Origin: Pseudomonadota bacterium
GTDB taxonomy: Bacteria; Desulfobacterota; Desulfarculia; Desulfarculales; Desulfarculaceae
Direction of reading: 5' to 3'
Length of the DNA: 64,000 nucleotides
NCBI GenBank assembly: GCA_018819925.1
Contig: JAHJPG010000006.1
Span: forward strand, 22,563-86,562
The position numbers were made by a program, and so were the translations under genes. The notes below the pieces were generated by a model. The model saw nothing but the letters and a program-made list of their open reading frames with translations. It did no database searches and was not told the origin of the DNA. Every line of letters starts with the position of its first letter. Position 1 is the first letter of the stretch. Of this stretch, positions 35,764 through 44,742 are shown in pieces.

Positions 35764-36360
35764 ATGAAAGCACCCATGATAAAGACGTTGGCATTGCTGG
35801 CTGCGGCCCTATTTTTAACTACAATGGCCGGGGGCGAGACCCTGGCCGCAAGGAGCAATCCCGTGGTCAAACTACAGACCAGCCTAGGCGACATCGAGGT
35901 AGAACTGTATCCCGAAAAGGCCCCCAAATCGGTGGAAAATTTCCTGAGCTACGTCAACAAGGGGTTTTACAACGGCACTGTCTTTCATAGGATCATCAAC
36001 GGCTTCATGATCCAGGGCGGCGGCCTCAACGACAAGATGCAGCTCAAGGCCATCGGGAGCCCCATCCAGAACGAGGCGGACAACGGCCTGACCAACGACG
36101 AGTACACCCTGGCCATGGCCCGCACCATGGACCCCCACAGCGCCACGGCCCAGTTTTTCATCAACGTGGCTGACAACGATTTCCTGAACCACAAGGGCAA
36201 GGACCCCCAAGGTTGGGGCTATGCCGTATTCGGCAAGGTAATCAAGGGCCAGGACGTGGTGGAAAAGATCAAGGCGGTGGAAACCACCACCAAGGGCATG
36301 CACCAGGACGTGCCGGTGACCCCGGTGGTGATCGAGAAAGCGGAAGTGGTCCAGGAGTAA
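35764..36360 (+). CDS. ppiA: Exported peptidyl-prolyl cis-trans isomerase, cyclophilin type
   Basis: 198 residues. An N-terminal signal peptide (Lys, then [19 protein letters not shown]) is followed by the compact bacterial cyclophilin domain: [35 protein letters not shown] and [16 protein letters not shown], with the active-site Arg, Phe and Gln. It should assist folding in the periplasm. The ATG at 35764 has GGAG at good spacing; a TTG at 35746 is less likely. The downstream endonuclease III start is four bases after the stop, so the two are probably co-expressed. Confidence 0.9.
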   Translation: MKAPMIKTLALLAAALFLTTMAGGETLAARSNPVVKLQTSLGDIEVELYPEKAPKSVENFLSYVNKGFYNGTVFHRIINGFMIQGGGLNDKMQLKAIGSPIQNEADNGLTNDEYTLAMARTMDPHSATAQFFINVADNDFLNHKGKDPQGWGYAVFGKVIKGQDVVEKIKAVETTTKGMHQDVPVTPVVIEKAEVVQE

Positions 36361-36364
36361 AACC

Positions 36365-37054
36365 TTGGCCAAAAGCGCGGGCGAAAAAATCGGGCGGGGT
36401 TTTTCCCCGCCCGACCCCGCCAGGGTAAAGGCGGTTTTGGCCGGACTGGCCAAGCTCTACCCCAAGGCCGCCTGCGCCCTGGATTTTAAGACTCCGTGGG
36501 AGCTGTTGGTGGCCACCATCCTCAGCGCCCAGTGCACCGACCAGCGGGTCAACCAGGTTACGCCTGGGTTGTTCGAGAAGTACCCCACCGTGGCCGACTT
36601 CGCCCGGGCAAACTTGAGCGCCCTGGAAGAGGCGGTGCGCTCCACCGGCTTTTTCCGCAACAAGGCCAAGGCCATAAAGGGCGCGGCCCAGGCCATCGTG
36701 GAAAACCACCATGGCCAGGTGCCCGGCAGGCTGGAGGAGTTGGTCAAGCTGCCCGGGGTGGGGCGCAAGACGGCCAACGTGGTCCTGGGCGACGCCTTTG
36801 GGGTGCCGGGCATCACCGTGGACACCCACGTGGGCCGGGTGTGCCGCCGCCTGGAGCTCACCGACCAGACCGACGCGGTGAAGGCCGAGTTCGCGCTCAT
36901 GGAGATAATCCCCCAAAAGCGCTGGACCTCCTTCAGCCACCAGGTAATTACCCACGGCCGCCAGGTGTGCCATTCCCGCAAGCCCGCCTGCCCGGGCTGC
37001 GGCCTTTTGAATAATTGTCCATTCGGGCAAATGCACGTTACCGACCAGGATTAG
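36365..37054 (+). CDS. nth: Endonuclease III (DNA glycosylase/AP lyase)
   Basis: 229 residues. The helix-hairpin-helix and catalytic pair are intact: LPGVGRKTANVV with Lys135, and TVDTHVGR with Asp153. The Fe-S loop has the exact C-x6-C-x2-C-x5-C spacing (Cys202, 209, 212, 218). It removes oxidised pyrimidines in base excision repair. The proposed start is a TTG at 36365 with AGGAG eight bases upstream, inside the end of ppiA. Confidence 0.95.
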   Translation: MAKSAGEKIGRGFSPPDPARVKAVLAGLAKLYPKAACALDFKTPWELLVATILSAQCTDQRVNQVTPGLFEKYPTVADFARANLSALEEAVRSTGFFRNKAKAIKGAAQAIVENHHGQVPGRLEELVKLPGVGRKTANVVLGDAFGVPGITVDTHVGRVCRRLELTDQTDAVKAEFALMEIIPQKRWTSFSHQVITHGRQVCHSRKPACPGCGLLNNCPFGQMHVTDQD

Positions 37055-37059
37055 GGATC

Positions 37060-37338
37060 ATGGAAAAAGAGCGCGTCTTCGTGGTGGTCATCGGCAAGGA
37101 CCAAAAGGGAATCATCGCCCGGGTCAGCGGGCTGTTGTTCGAGCAGGGGGCCAACATCGAGGACGTGCAGCAGAAGGTCATGGACGGCACCTTCGTGATG
37201 ACCATGCTGGCCGACATCACCGACAGCGCCGCCGGTTCGGCCGGCCTGCGCCAGGCCCTGGACGAGTTGGCCGCCCCCCTGGGGCTCAAGGTGATGGTGC
37301 ACAACGAGGCGGTCATCAAGGCCATGCACCGGGTTTAG
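37060..37338 (+). CDS. ACT domain protein (UPF0237 type)
   Basis: 92 residues forming one ACT domain (VFVVVIGKDQKGIIARVSGLLFEQGANIEDVQQ), the ligand-binding fold usually sensing amino acids. The start is the ATG at 37060, six bases after the nth stop region; an in-frame start further upstream lies inside nth. It is nine bases from the UPF0210 gene. The two families are regularly neighbours, so the ACT protein probably regulates or partners the UPF0210 protein. Confidence 0.88.
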   Translation: MEKERVFVVVIGKDQKGIIARVSGLLFEQGANIEDVQQKVMDGTFVMTMLADITDSAAGSAGLRQALDELAAPLGLKVMVHNEAVIKAMHRV

Positions 37339-37347
37339 GAGGCCGCC

Positions 37348-38706
37348 GTGGAATTCGGAGTAGACGAAGTATTCGAAACGGCGGGGATGATCCTCTTCGA
37401 GCATTTCGACATCCGCGCCGTCACCCTGGGGGTGAACCTCAAGGACCTCATCGACCGCGACGCCGGCCGCCTGGCCCGCGACGCCCATGATCGCCTGGCC
37501 GGACTGGGCAAGCGCCTGGTGAGCGAGGCCCGGGCCCTGAGCGAGTCCATGGGCCTGCCCATCATCAACAAGCGGCTGTCCATTACCCCGGCCGCCTGGC
37601 TCATCGAGCCCTGCGCCCAAGCCGACGCCCCCCTGGTGCTGGCCCGGGCCCTGGACCAGGCCGCCCATGAGGCTGGGGTGGACTTCATCGGCGGCTTCGG
37701 GGCCCTGGTGCAAAAGGGAGCCACCACCGCCGACCGGCGCATCATGGAATCCCTGCCCCAGGTTTTGGGCTCCACCCAGCGTATTTGCGGCTTTCTGAAC
37801 CTGGCCACCACCCTGGCCGGCATGAACATGGACGCCATCGTTCGCCTGGGCCACATACTCAAGGACATGGCCGCCGCGGCGGACAAGGGCATCGCCTGCG
37901 CCAAGTTCGTGGCCTTTTGCAACGCGCCCGAGGACAACCCCTTCATGGCCGGGGCCTTCCACGGCGGGGGCGAGGCCGACGCGGCCCTGAACGTGGGCAT
38001 CAGCGGGCCCGGCGTGGTGCGGGCGGTGGTGGACAAGCACCCCGAGGCCGACCTCACCGAGTTGAGCGAGATCATCCGGCGCACCGTGTTCAAGATCACC
38101 CGGGGGGGCGAGCTGGTGGGCCGCGAACTGGCCCGCCGCCTGGGCGTCCCCTTCGGGGTTGTGGACATCAGCCTGGCCCCCACCACGGCTATGGGCGACA
38201 GCGTGGGCCGCATCCTGGAGGGCATGGGCTTGGAGCGGGTGGGCGCGCCGGGCACCACCGCCGCCCTGGCCTTGTTGATCGACGCGGTGAAAAAGGGCGG
38301 TGCCATGGCCTCGGGCCGGGTAGGAGGCCTCTCGGGCACCTTCATCCCGGTGAGCGAGGACGAAGCCATGATCGAGGCGGTGCAGTTGGGGGCGTTGAGC
38401 CTGGAAAAGCTGGAGGCCATGACTGCGGTGTGCTCGGTGGGCCTGGACATGTTCGCCGTGCCCGGAGACACCAGCGCGGGCACCTTGTCGGCCATAATCG
38501 CCGACGAGTTGGCCATCGGCATGGCCAACAACAAGACCACCGGGGTGCGGGTTATCCCCGCGCCCGGCACCGTGGCCGGGGACATGGTGGACTTCGGCGG
38601 GCTGTTGGGCCGCGCGCCGGTGATGCCGGTGTGCCGCTTCTCGGGCGAGGCCTTCGTGGCCAGGGGCGGGAGCATGCCCCCGCCCCTGCGCTCCCTGCGT
38701 AATTAA
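37348..38706 (+). CDS. UPF0210/DUF711 (PFL-fold) family protein
   Basis: 452 residues, family-typical. Recognised by the overall pattern (FEHFDIRAVTLGVNLKDLIDRD, GGFGALVQKGAT, FMAGAFHGGGEADAALNVGISGPGVV, GTVAGDMVDFGGLLG). Members have a pyruvate-formate-lyase-like barrel, but the reaction is not established. The GTG start has GGAGG closely upstream. It pairs with the ACT-domain gene. Confidence 0.88.
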   Translation: MEFGVDEVFETAGMILFEHFDIRAVTLGVNLKDLIDRDAGRLARDAHDRLAGLGKRLVSEARALSESMGLPIINKRLSITPAAWLIEPCAQADAPLVLARALDQAAHEAGVDFIGGFGALVQKGATTADRRIMESLPQVLGSTQRICGFLNLATTLAGMNMDAIVRLGHILKDMAAAADKGIACAKFVAFCNAPEDNPFMAGAFHGGGEADAALNVGISGPGVVRAVVDKHPEADLTELSEIIRRTVFKITRGGELVGRELARRLGVPFGVVDISLAPTTAMGDSVGRILEGMGLERVGAPGTTAALALLIDAVKKGGAMASGRVGGLSGTFIPVSEDEAMIEAVQLGALSLEKLEAMTAVCSVGLDMFAVPGDTSAGTLSAIIADELAIGMANNKTTGVRVIPAPGTVAGDMVDFGGLLGRAPVMPVCRFSGEAFVARGGSMPPPLRSLRN

Positions 38707-38781
38707 TCCGAAGATAGCGGCAAGGCGGAAGGCCTGCCCAGGCCGGGCGGCCCGGGCTGCGCCGCTGGCTGGGGGGAAAGA

Positions 38782-39732
38782 GTGGATTTTCAGGTCCGGG
38801 TGTTGTCTTCCATAGCGGTTCTGGTGGGCCTGATATGCCTGGCGGTTTTGCTGCGCAAGCTGAAGGTGCTGGAGGAGTCCCACGGCGCCTTGTTTGCCAA
38901 GCTCGTCTCCCAGGTGACCCTGCCGGCAACCATCTTCGTCTATTTGGTAGAGCAACCCATCCCCTGGGAAGAGACCCAGTTGGCCGGAATAATGTTCCTG
39001 GCCGAGGTGGCCTGCCTGGTCTTGGCCTGGTTTGTGGGCCGCTGGTTTTCGCTGGACCGGCCCCGCATGGGCGCTTTCATACTCACCGCCGGTTTCGGCT
39101 CATCCTCCTTGCTGGGCTACGCTCTGGTGGCGGAGATATACCCCGGCCAGGCCCAGGCCATCGTGGACGCGGTGATAATTTCCGAACTTGGAGTGGGCCC
39201 GGCCCTGTTCACAATCGGGGTCGTGGTGGCCATCTACTATGGCAGCCGCCAGGTCGAGGCCGGGGAAAGGGCTTCGGCGGTGCTGGCCTTCTTCCGTTCA
39301 CCCATCTTCTTCGCTCTGGCCGGGGGACTGATTTGCTCCGCGATCGGCTTGCCAAAGCAAAACCCGGTCGTCGCCTCCATCCTGGACGGCTTGAAGGTGG
39401 TTGCCGGGGCCAACACCCTGGCCGTGGCCATGACCGTGGGTTTGATTTTGAGGCTGAACGTGCTCTCGGCAGGCGTCGGGCTGGTGGCGGCGGTCTGCGC
39501 CATTAAATTGGTCGTCAAACCGCTGCTGGTCTGGCTGCCCCTGTCCCTGTTGGACCTGCCTGATTTGGGGAAACACATCCTTATCCTGGAAGCGTCCATG
39601 CCTTCGGCCATGTTGGGCGTGGTGCTGTCCAAGCGCTACGGCTGCGATGGCGGCCTGGCCGCCAAGCTGGCCTTCGCCACCACCATCGCCAGCGCGGCCA
39701 CCATGCTGCTGGTGGCCGGGTTGCTCATTTGA
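38782..39732 (+). CDS. AEC family transporter (auxin efflux carrier-like permease)
   Basis: 316 residues with about ten membrane helices in two halves. The start FQVRVLSSIAVLVGLICLAVLLRKLKVL and the central FILTAGFGSSSLLGYAL and LILEASMPSAMLGVVLSKRYGCD (a Gly/Asn/Pro-containing crossover) fit AEC permeases of small carboxylates or amino acids. The GTG start has GGGGGGAAAG upstream. The substrate is unknown. Confidence 0.85.
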   Translation: MDFQVRVLSSIAVLVGLICLAVLLRKLKVLEESHGALFAKLVSQVTLPATIFVYLVEQPIPWEETQLAGIMFLAEVACLVLAWFVGRWFSLDRPRMGAFILTAGFGSSSLLGYALVAEIYPGQAQAIVDAVIISELGVGPALFTIGVVVAIYYGSRQVEAGERASAVLAFFRSPIFFALAGGLICSAIGLPKQNPVVASILDGLKVVAGANTLAVAMTVGLILRLNVLSAGVGLVAAVCAIKLVVKPLLVWLPLSLLDLPDLGKHILILEASMPSAMLGVVLSKRYGCDGGLAAKLAFATTIASAATMLLVAGLLI

Positions 39733-40028
39733 GCCAGCGGTCAAGGCGGTATCAGGCCGCAGGCTGACCCTCAAACCAGGTCTGTAACATGAGCACCGCC
39801 CAACTCCTGCTCTGCCGGGGCCGTCTGTCTATAGAAGACGGCTAAACCACGCAACGCCTTATAATCACCAAACAAAAAACATGTGCGCCCCAGTCGGGTC
39901 CCTGTCCATTCGAAACCGGCACGAGGCGTAAGGGCTTGAACCAAGCAGGGCCTGAATGCCATGATGATTAATATGGCCGGGTCTTCCCGCTGAGGGCATG
40001 GCGGTTTCCCGGCAAAGGGAGCCGTACC
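39733..40028. other. Intergenic stretch without a gene
   Basis: About 300 bases holding only a 7-bp hairpin (GCCGTCT...AGACGGC near 39828-39850) without a T-run, and an AT-rich patch around 39860-39890. No reading frame or RNA gene is supported. Confidence 0.45.
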
Positions 40029-40745
40029 ATGCTCAAACGGGTGTTGGTTGGATGCGTCGCGCTGCTGGCCCTGGCCCTGGCCTTGCCGGCCCCGGCGGCG
40101 GAGGATTACGCCGCCGCGCGCCAGCTTATGGTGGCCCGGCAATTGGCCGCGCGGGATATAAGCGATCCCCGGGTGCTGGCGGCCATGGACCAGGTGCCGC
40201 GCCACGAATTCGTACCCCCCGCCCTTCGCGGCCAGGCCTACCGCGACCACCCGTTGCCCATCGGCCAGGGCCAAACCATATCCCAGCCCTACATCGTGGC
40301 CTTCATGAGCCAGGCAGTGAAGCTTAAGCCCGGCGACAAGGTGCTGGAGATCGGCACCGGCTCGGGCTACCAGGCGGCGGTGCTGGCGGCCATGGGCGCC
40401 AAGGTCTACAGCGTGGAGATAATTCCCGAACTGGCCGCCCAAGCCGAGGCGCGCCTCAAGCGCCTGGGCTACGCGGTGCAGATCCGGGTGGGCGACGGCA
40501 ACCAGGGCTGGCCCCAAGAGGCGCCCTTTGAGGCCATATTGGTAACCGCCGCCGCCCGGCGCATCCCCCCCAAGCTACTGGAGCAGCTAAAGCCGGGGGG
40601 CCGCATGATTATTCCGGTGGGCTCCGGCCCCTGGTCCGAGGAACTGGTGTTGGTCAAAAAGGGGCCCGGAGGCAAGGTGACCAGCCACTCCTTGATGGCG
40701 GTGCGCTTCGTGCCCCTGGTGGGCGGTGACCAGCCCAAACCTTAA
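40029..40745 (+). CDS. pcm: Protein-L-isoaspartate O-methyltransferase, exported form
   Basis: 238 residues. A signal peptide (Lys-Arg, then a Leu/Ala core to PAPAAED) precedes a full Pcm domain: QLAARDISDPRVLAAMDQVPRHEFVP, GQTISQPYIVAFM and the SAM site VLEIGTGSGYQAAVLA. The enzyme repairs isoaspartyl residues using S-adenosylmethionine. Export is odd because SAM is cytosolic, but signal-bearing Pcm proteins occur. AAAGGGAG precedes the ATG. Confidence 0.9.
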   Translation: MLKRVLVGCVALLALALALPAPAAEDYAAARQLMVARQLAARDISDPRVLAAMDQVPRHEFVPPALRGQAYRDHPLPIGQGQTISQPYIVAFMSQAVKLKPGDKVLEIGTGSGYQAAVLAAMGAKVYSVEIIPELAAQAEARLKRLGYAVQIRVGDGNQGWPQEAPFEAILVTAAARRIPPKLLEQLKPGGRMIIPVGSGPWSEELVLVKKGPGGKVTSHSLMAVRFVPLVGGDQPKP

Positions 40746-40763
40746 TCGCGGGGAGGGGAGGCC

Positions 40764-41252
40764 ATGGAAATTTTCCTGATGCAGCACGGGCCCAGTCTGC
40801 CCCCGGAAGAGGACCCCCAAGAGGGCCTGAGCCGGGAGGGGGAAAAGGCGGTCACCGCCACCGCGGTGGCCCTGGCCCGCATGGGCCTGCGCCCGGGGCT
40901 CATGGTGGCCAGCCCCAAGGCCAGGGCCCGCCAGAGCGCCGAGATAGTGGCCCGGGTCTTGAACTACGACCTGGAGGACATCCTGATAAGCGATGACGTG
41001 AAGGCCATGAGCGAACCGGGGGACACCTTGCAGTTTTTGGCCGCCCACCAGCAGCGGGCTCCCCTCATGGTGGTGGGGCACCTGCCCAATTTGGCCAAGG
41101 TGGCGGGCGGGCTATTGTCCTCCCGCAGACAGGCCACGGTGGATTTTAAGCGGGGCGGAATCTGCGCCATCGAGGTGGAAGAACTGCCTCGGGGCCAGGG
41201 CAAGCTGCTGTGGTATCTGCCGCCGGCGGTAACCACCCTGATGGGGGCATGA
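40764..41252 (+). CDS. SixA-like histidine phosphatase
   Basis: 162 residues, the size of SixA. The N-terminus reads IFLMQHG where the family has RHG, so Arg is replaced by Gln while the phospho-acceptor His8 stays. ASPKARARQSAEIVA and VVGHLPNL with the second His are normal. SixA removes phosphate from histidine phosphotransfer proteins. It has a strong ribosome site (GGGAGGGGAGG) and follows pcm by 18 bases. Confidence 0.85.
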   Translation: MEIFLMQHGPSLPPEEDPQEGLSREGEKAVTATAVALARMGLRPGLMVASPKARARQSAEIVARVLNYDLEDILISDDVKAMSEPGDTLQFLAAHQQRAPLMVVGHLPNLAKVAGGLLSSRRQATVDFKRGGICAIEVEELPRGQGKLLWYLPPAVTTLMGA

Positions 41253-41426
41253 CGGCAGATTCTTTGGCCGCCGCCGTAATTTTAGGCAATCATTAGCGAT
41301 AAAGTATATTTTAACGCTGGGCTTGGCCCAGCGGCTGGCCGGTTGACTGGCTCTTGCCGGGCCAGTATCCTTGCAAACTTCATCTTTCCCCTGCAATGCC
41401 CGAGTCATCGGGTCAAGGTATTTGCG

Positions 41427-42836
41427 ATGCTCAGGCGCTGGTCCCAACCCAATGGCTACCGCCAAGTGCTCGTGGTGGGCCTGCCCCTGGTGGTGAGCTT
41501 CGGCACCACCTCCCTGATCCATTTCACCGACCGGGTGTTTTTGGCCAACTATTCGGTGAACGCCATCGCCGCCGCTCTGCCTGCGGGCATCGCCTCGTTT
41601 TTAAGCCTGTGTTTTTTCATGGGCGTGGTCAGCTACGTCAATGTCTTTGTGGCCCAATACGTGGGAGCCGGCGCGCCACAGCGAGTGGGGGCCTCCTTGT
41701 GGCAGGGCATCTATTTCTCCCTGGCCGCCGCCCTGTTTTTGGCCGCGCTTTATTTCATCGCCGGTCCTTTATTCGAGTTGGCCGGCCACCACCCCGAGGT
41801 GCGCCGCCTGGAGGTGGTCTATTTCCGCATCCTCACCCTGGGGGCGGGCACGGTGGTCTTGGCCACCACCTTGAGTTGTTTTTACTCCGGGCGGGGGCTC
41901 ACCTTGCCGGTGATGCTCATCAACCTGGCCGGGGCCGGGCTTAACATCCCCCTGGATTACGTGCTTATCAACGGCGTGGGGCCCTTCCCGGAAATGGGCA
42001 TCGCCGGGGCCGGGGTGGCCACGGTCGTATCTCAGGCTCTGGTGATGGTGCTGTTCGCGCTGGCCGTGTTCCGCCGCCGCAACGATCGCATTTTCGCGGT
42101 GCGCCGGGCCTGGGCCTGGGACAGCACTCTGATGCGACGCATGTTGCGCTACGGCCTGCCCGGCGGGGTGCAGTTTTTCCTGGACATCCTGGTGTTCACT
42201 TTCTTCGTGTTCATGGTGGGGCGCCTGGGCCTGGCCGAACTGGCGGCCACCAATATCGTAATAGCCATCAACACCCTGTCCTTCATGCCCATGGTAGGCA
42301 TGTCCGTGGCGGTGAGCACCCTGGTGGGGCAAGCCATCGGCGCGGGGCGTCCATCCGGAGGGGTGGAGGCCACCACCAGCACCCTGCACATCGCCCTGGT
42401 TTACATGGGCCTGATCGCCTTGGCCTTTTTGCTTTTCCCCCGGGAGCTTCTCAGCTTTTTTGAAACCGACGGCGCACCGGCCGCGGCTCAGGCCCAAATG
42501 GTCGAACTTGGGGTGGAACTTTTGCGCTTCGTGGCGGTTTATTCCATGTTCGACGCCATGGCCCTGGTCTATATGGGCTCCCTGAAGGGGGCGGGGGACA
42601 TCTACTTTGTCATGTGGTCCATGGCCCTGGTCTGCGTGGGCCTGGTGATAGCTCCCTTGCTGGTGGGGGTGGAGGCCATGGGCTTGGGACTCTATTTCAT
42701 CTGGGGCTGCGTCACCCTGTACGTGGTGATCCTGGGCTTGGTTTTCCGCTGGAGATACGCCCGGGGATTGTGGCAAAAGATGCGTGTCATTGAGGCCGCG
42801 CCCAGGGCCGCGGTGATTCCCGAAGGACTGTCCTAG
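41427..42836 (+). CDS. MATE family multidrug/sodium efflux transporter
   Basis: 469 residues with twelve predicted helices. The start at ATG 41427 gives RQVLVVGLPLVVSFGTTSLIHFTDRVFL, the classic first helix of MATE (NorM/DinF) proteins. The internal repeat is visible in FVAQYVGAG and STLVGQAIGAG. It exports cationic compounds with Na+ or H+. The frame upstream to 41343 is not membrane-like and lacks a site, so it is excluded. Confidence 0.88.
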   Translation: MLRRWSQPNGYRQVLVVGLPLVVSFGTTSLIHFTDRVFLANYSVNAIAAALPAGIASFLSLCFFMGVVSYVNVFVAQYVGAGAPQRVGASLWQGIYFSLAAALFLAALYFIAGPLFELAGHHPEVRRLEVVYFRILTLGAGTVVLATTLSCFYSGRGLTLPVMLINLAGAGLNIPLDYVLINGVGPFPEMGIAGAGVATVVSQALVMVLFALAVFRRRNDRIFAVRRAWAWDSTLMRRMLRYGLPGGVQFFLDILVFTFFVFMVGRLGLAELAATNIVIAINTLSFMPMVGMSVAVSTLVGQAIGAGRPSGGVEATTSTLHIALVYMGLIALAFLLFPRELLSFFETDGAPAAAQAQMVELGVELLRFVAVYSMFDAMALVYMGSLKGAGDIYFVMWSMALVCVGLVIAPLLVGVEAMGLGLYFIWGCVTLYVVILGLVFRWRYARGLWQKMRVIEAAPRAAVIPEGLS

Positions 42837-42970
42837 GTTATTGCCCCGTCCCAAGTGAAACGCGGCCCGAGGAATCGCGCGTCTTCGGAGCCCTTGACCC
42901 AGCGGGGCCATGGGCCTAAGGTGGTTTTCATCCGATCATATTTCCCACCACCTGTTGGAGTTGCTAAAAG

Positions 42971-43315
42971 GTGAGCACGCCTGAAGATTCCATCATCGCT
43001 CTGGATTTGCTGGACCAAACCCCGGTGGCGGTGACCGCCCTGGACCGCCAGGGAGACATCGTATTCTACAACCAATATGCGGCCGGCATCGTGGACCGCA
43101 AGCCCGAGTACCTGGGCCGCGACATCCGGGGATTCCACAAGCCCGAGAGCAATGCCAAGGTTGAGAGCATCTTGAACGCCTATGCCCAGGGCGGACGCGA
43201 GGAGTACAACTGGCGCCTCAAGCGGGGGGACAAGGAATTCCAGATTCGGGTGAGGCCCTGGCTGCAAGACGGCCGGTGGATGGGCTTGGTACACGCGGCG
43301 ATGTTGCTGGGGTGA
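42971..43315 (+). CDS. Small stand-alone PAS domain protein
   Basis: 114 residues forming a single PAS fold (TPVAVTALDRQGDIVFYNQYAAGIVDRKPEYLG, then YNWRLKRGDKEFQIRVRPWL). There is no output domain, so it is a sensor module that must act with another protein or bind a small ligand or haem. The GTG start at 42971 has GGAG eleven bases upstream. The MFS gene begins six bases after its stop, so it may sense the substrate of that transporter. Confidence 0.78.
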   Translation: MSTPEDSIIALDLLDQTPVAVTALDRQGDIVFYNQYAAGIVDRKPEYLGRDIRGFHKPESNAKVESILNAYAQGGREEYNWRLKRGDKEFQIRVRPWLQDGRWMGLVHAAMLLG

Positions 43316-43321
43316 CGCCCG

Positions 43322-44611
43322 GTGCAGGCCCAGGCTAAATCCTATCCCCCGCTCTGGTTGAGCGGGCTGGTCTGGGGTTTGGGCGCTCTTTTCTACCTCA
43401 TGGGTTTTTACCAACGGGTGGCTCCGGCGGTGATAACCCAGGAGTTGATGAGTCAATTCAGCCTCACCGCCGCCGCCTTGGGCAACTTGTCAGCCTACTA
43501 CTTCTACGCTTACGTGGCCATGCAACTGCCCACCGGGGTGCTGGCCGATCACTGGGGGCCCCGCCGTCTGCTTTGCGCCGGGGCCCTGGTGGCCGGGGTG
43601 GGGTCGCTGCTTTTCGGTTTGGCGCCATCCTTGGTTTGGGCCGAATTGGGCCGGTTGTTGATCGGCGGGGCGGTGGCGGTGGCCTGGGTGGCCCTGCTCA
43701 AGCTTGCCAGCCATTGGTTCAGCCCCCGGCGCTTCGCCACCATCACCGGCATGGGCCTGTTGGTGGGCATAATCGGAGCGGTGAGCGCCGGGGTGCCCCT
43801 GCGCCTTTTGGTGGACGCCTTTGGCTGGCGGCCGGTCATGGTGGCCTCGGGGGCCCTGATCTTGGCCATCGCCTTGGCGGTGTGGGTTTTCATCCGCGAC
43901 GACCCAAGCCAGCGAGGCTGGCGCAGCCACGCCCCGGAGCAGGCGGTGAACGGCCCCGCCATCGGAGTGCTGGCCGGGGTTCGCCAGATATGGCGCTACC
44001 CCAACACCTGGCTTTTGTTCTTTGCTTCAGGGGGGTTGGTTGGGCCGATTCTGACCTTCGCCGGTCTGTGGGGAGTGCCCTACCTTCGCCTGCGCTACGG
44101 CCTGGGCTCGGCCGAGGCGGCCTCGATCTGCTCCTTGCTCATGATCGGCTGGGCGGCGGGCAGCCCCCTGCTGGGCAGCCTGTCCGACCGGCTAGGCCGG
44201 CGCAAACCGCTGTTTTTGGGCGGCGCAGGGGTGGTGGTCTTGGGCTGGGGGCTTATGCTCTATGCGCCGGGCCTGCCGTTGGCGGTGTTCGTGGGGGCGG
44301 GCATCATCACCGGCCTGGCCACCGGCGGCATGATCATCACTTTTGCCTGGGGCAAGGAATCGGTGCCGGCCAACCTGGGGGGCACGGTGAGCGGCGCGGT
44401 CAACATGGGGGTGATGCTGGGGCCCACCCTGTTGCAGCCCCTGGTGGGATGGCTGTTGGACCGCCATTGGGCGGGCCAGATGGCCGGGGGGGCGCGGGTC
44501 TATGATCTGCATGCCTATCAGGTCAGCTTTCTTCCCATGGTGGGTTGGGCCTTGTTGGCGGTGGTATTGGTGGCCTTGGCCCGGGAAAGCCGTTGCCATC
44601 AGCTTGCTTGA
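43322..44611 (+). CDS. Major facilitator superfamily transporter
   Basis: 429 residues with twelve hydrophobic segments. The loop 2-3 motif is GVLADHWGPRR, and the matching half-repeat loop is GSLSDRLGRRK. FATITGMGLLVGIIGAV is the motif-C-like helix 5. The sequence resembles NarK/glycerol-3-phosphate-type organic anion carriers, but the substrate cannot be read. It starts with GTG close behind the PAS gene. Confidence 0.87.
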   Translation: MQAQAKSYPPLWLSGLVWGLGALFYLMGFYQRVAPAVITQELMSQFSLTAAALGNLSAYYFYAYVAMQLPTGVLADHWGPRRLLCAGALVAGVGSLLFGLAPSLVWAELGRLLIGGAVAVAWVALLKLASHWFSPRRFATITGMGLLVGIIGAVSAGVPLRLLVDAFGWRPVMVASGALILAIALAVWVFIRDDPSQRGWRSHAPEQAVNGPAIGVLAGVRQIWRYPNTWLLFFASGGLVGPILTFAGLWGVPYLRLRYGLGSAEAASICSLLMIGWAAGSPLLGSLSDRLGRRKPLFLGGAGVVVLGWGLMLYAPGLPLAVFVGAGIITGLATGGMIITFAWGKESVPANLGGTVSGAVNMGVMLGPTLLQPLVGWLLDRHWAGQMAGGARVYDLHAYQVSFLPMVGWALLAVVLVALARESRCHQLA

Positions 44612-44742
44612 ACTACTGACTCTTTGGCCTCTGCTTGTATTTCGATCTTGTACTGGTGCGCTCTGGGTTTGAGGTCCGGGGCCTTTAATGGTAAACAAGC
44701 GCAAGACAAACCGAGGATTTGCACAGCGAGGGCGATTTTTCC

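Noticed and set aside
37051..38955. 634-codon open frame on the minus strand
   Set aside because: Antisense to the ACT/UPF0210 pair; low-complexity translation.
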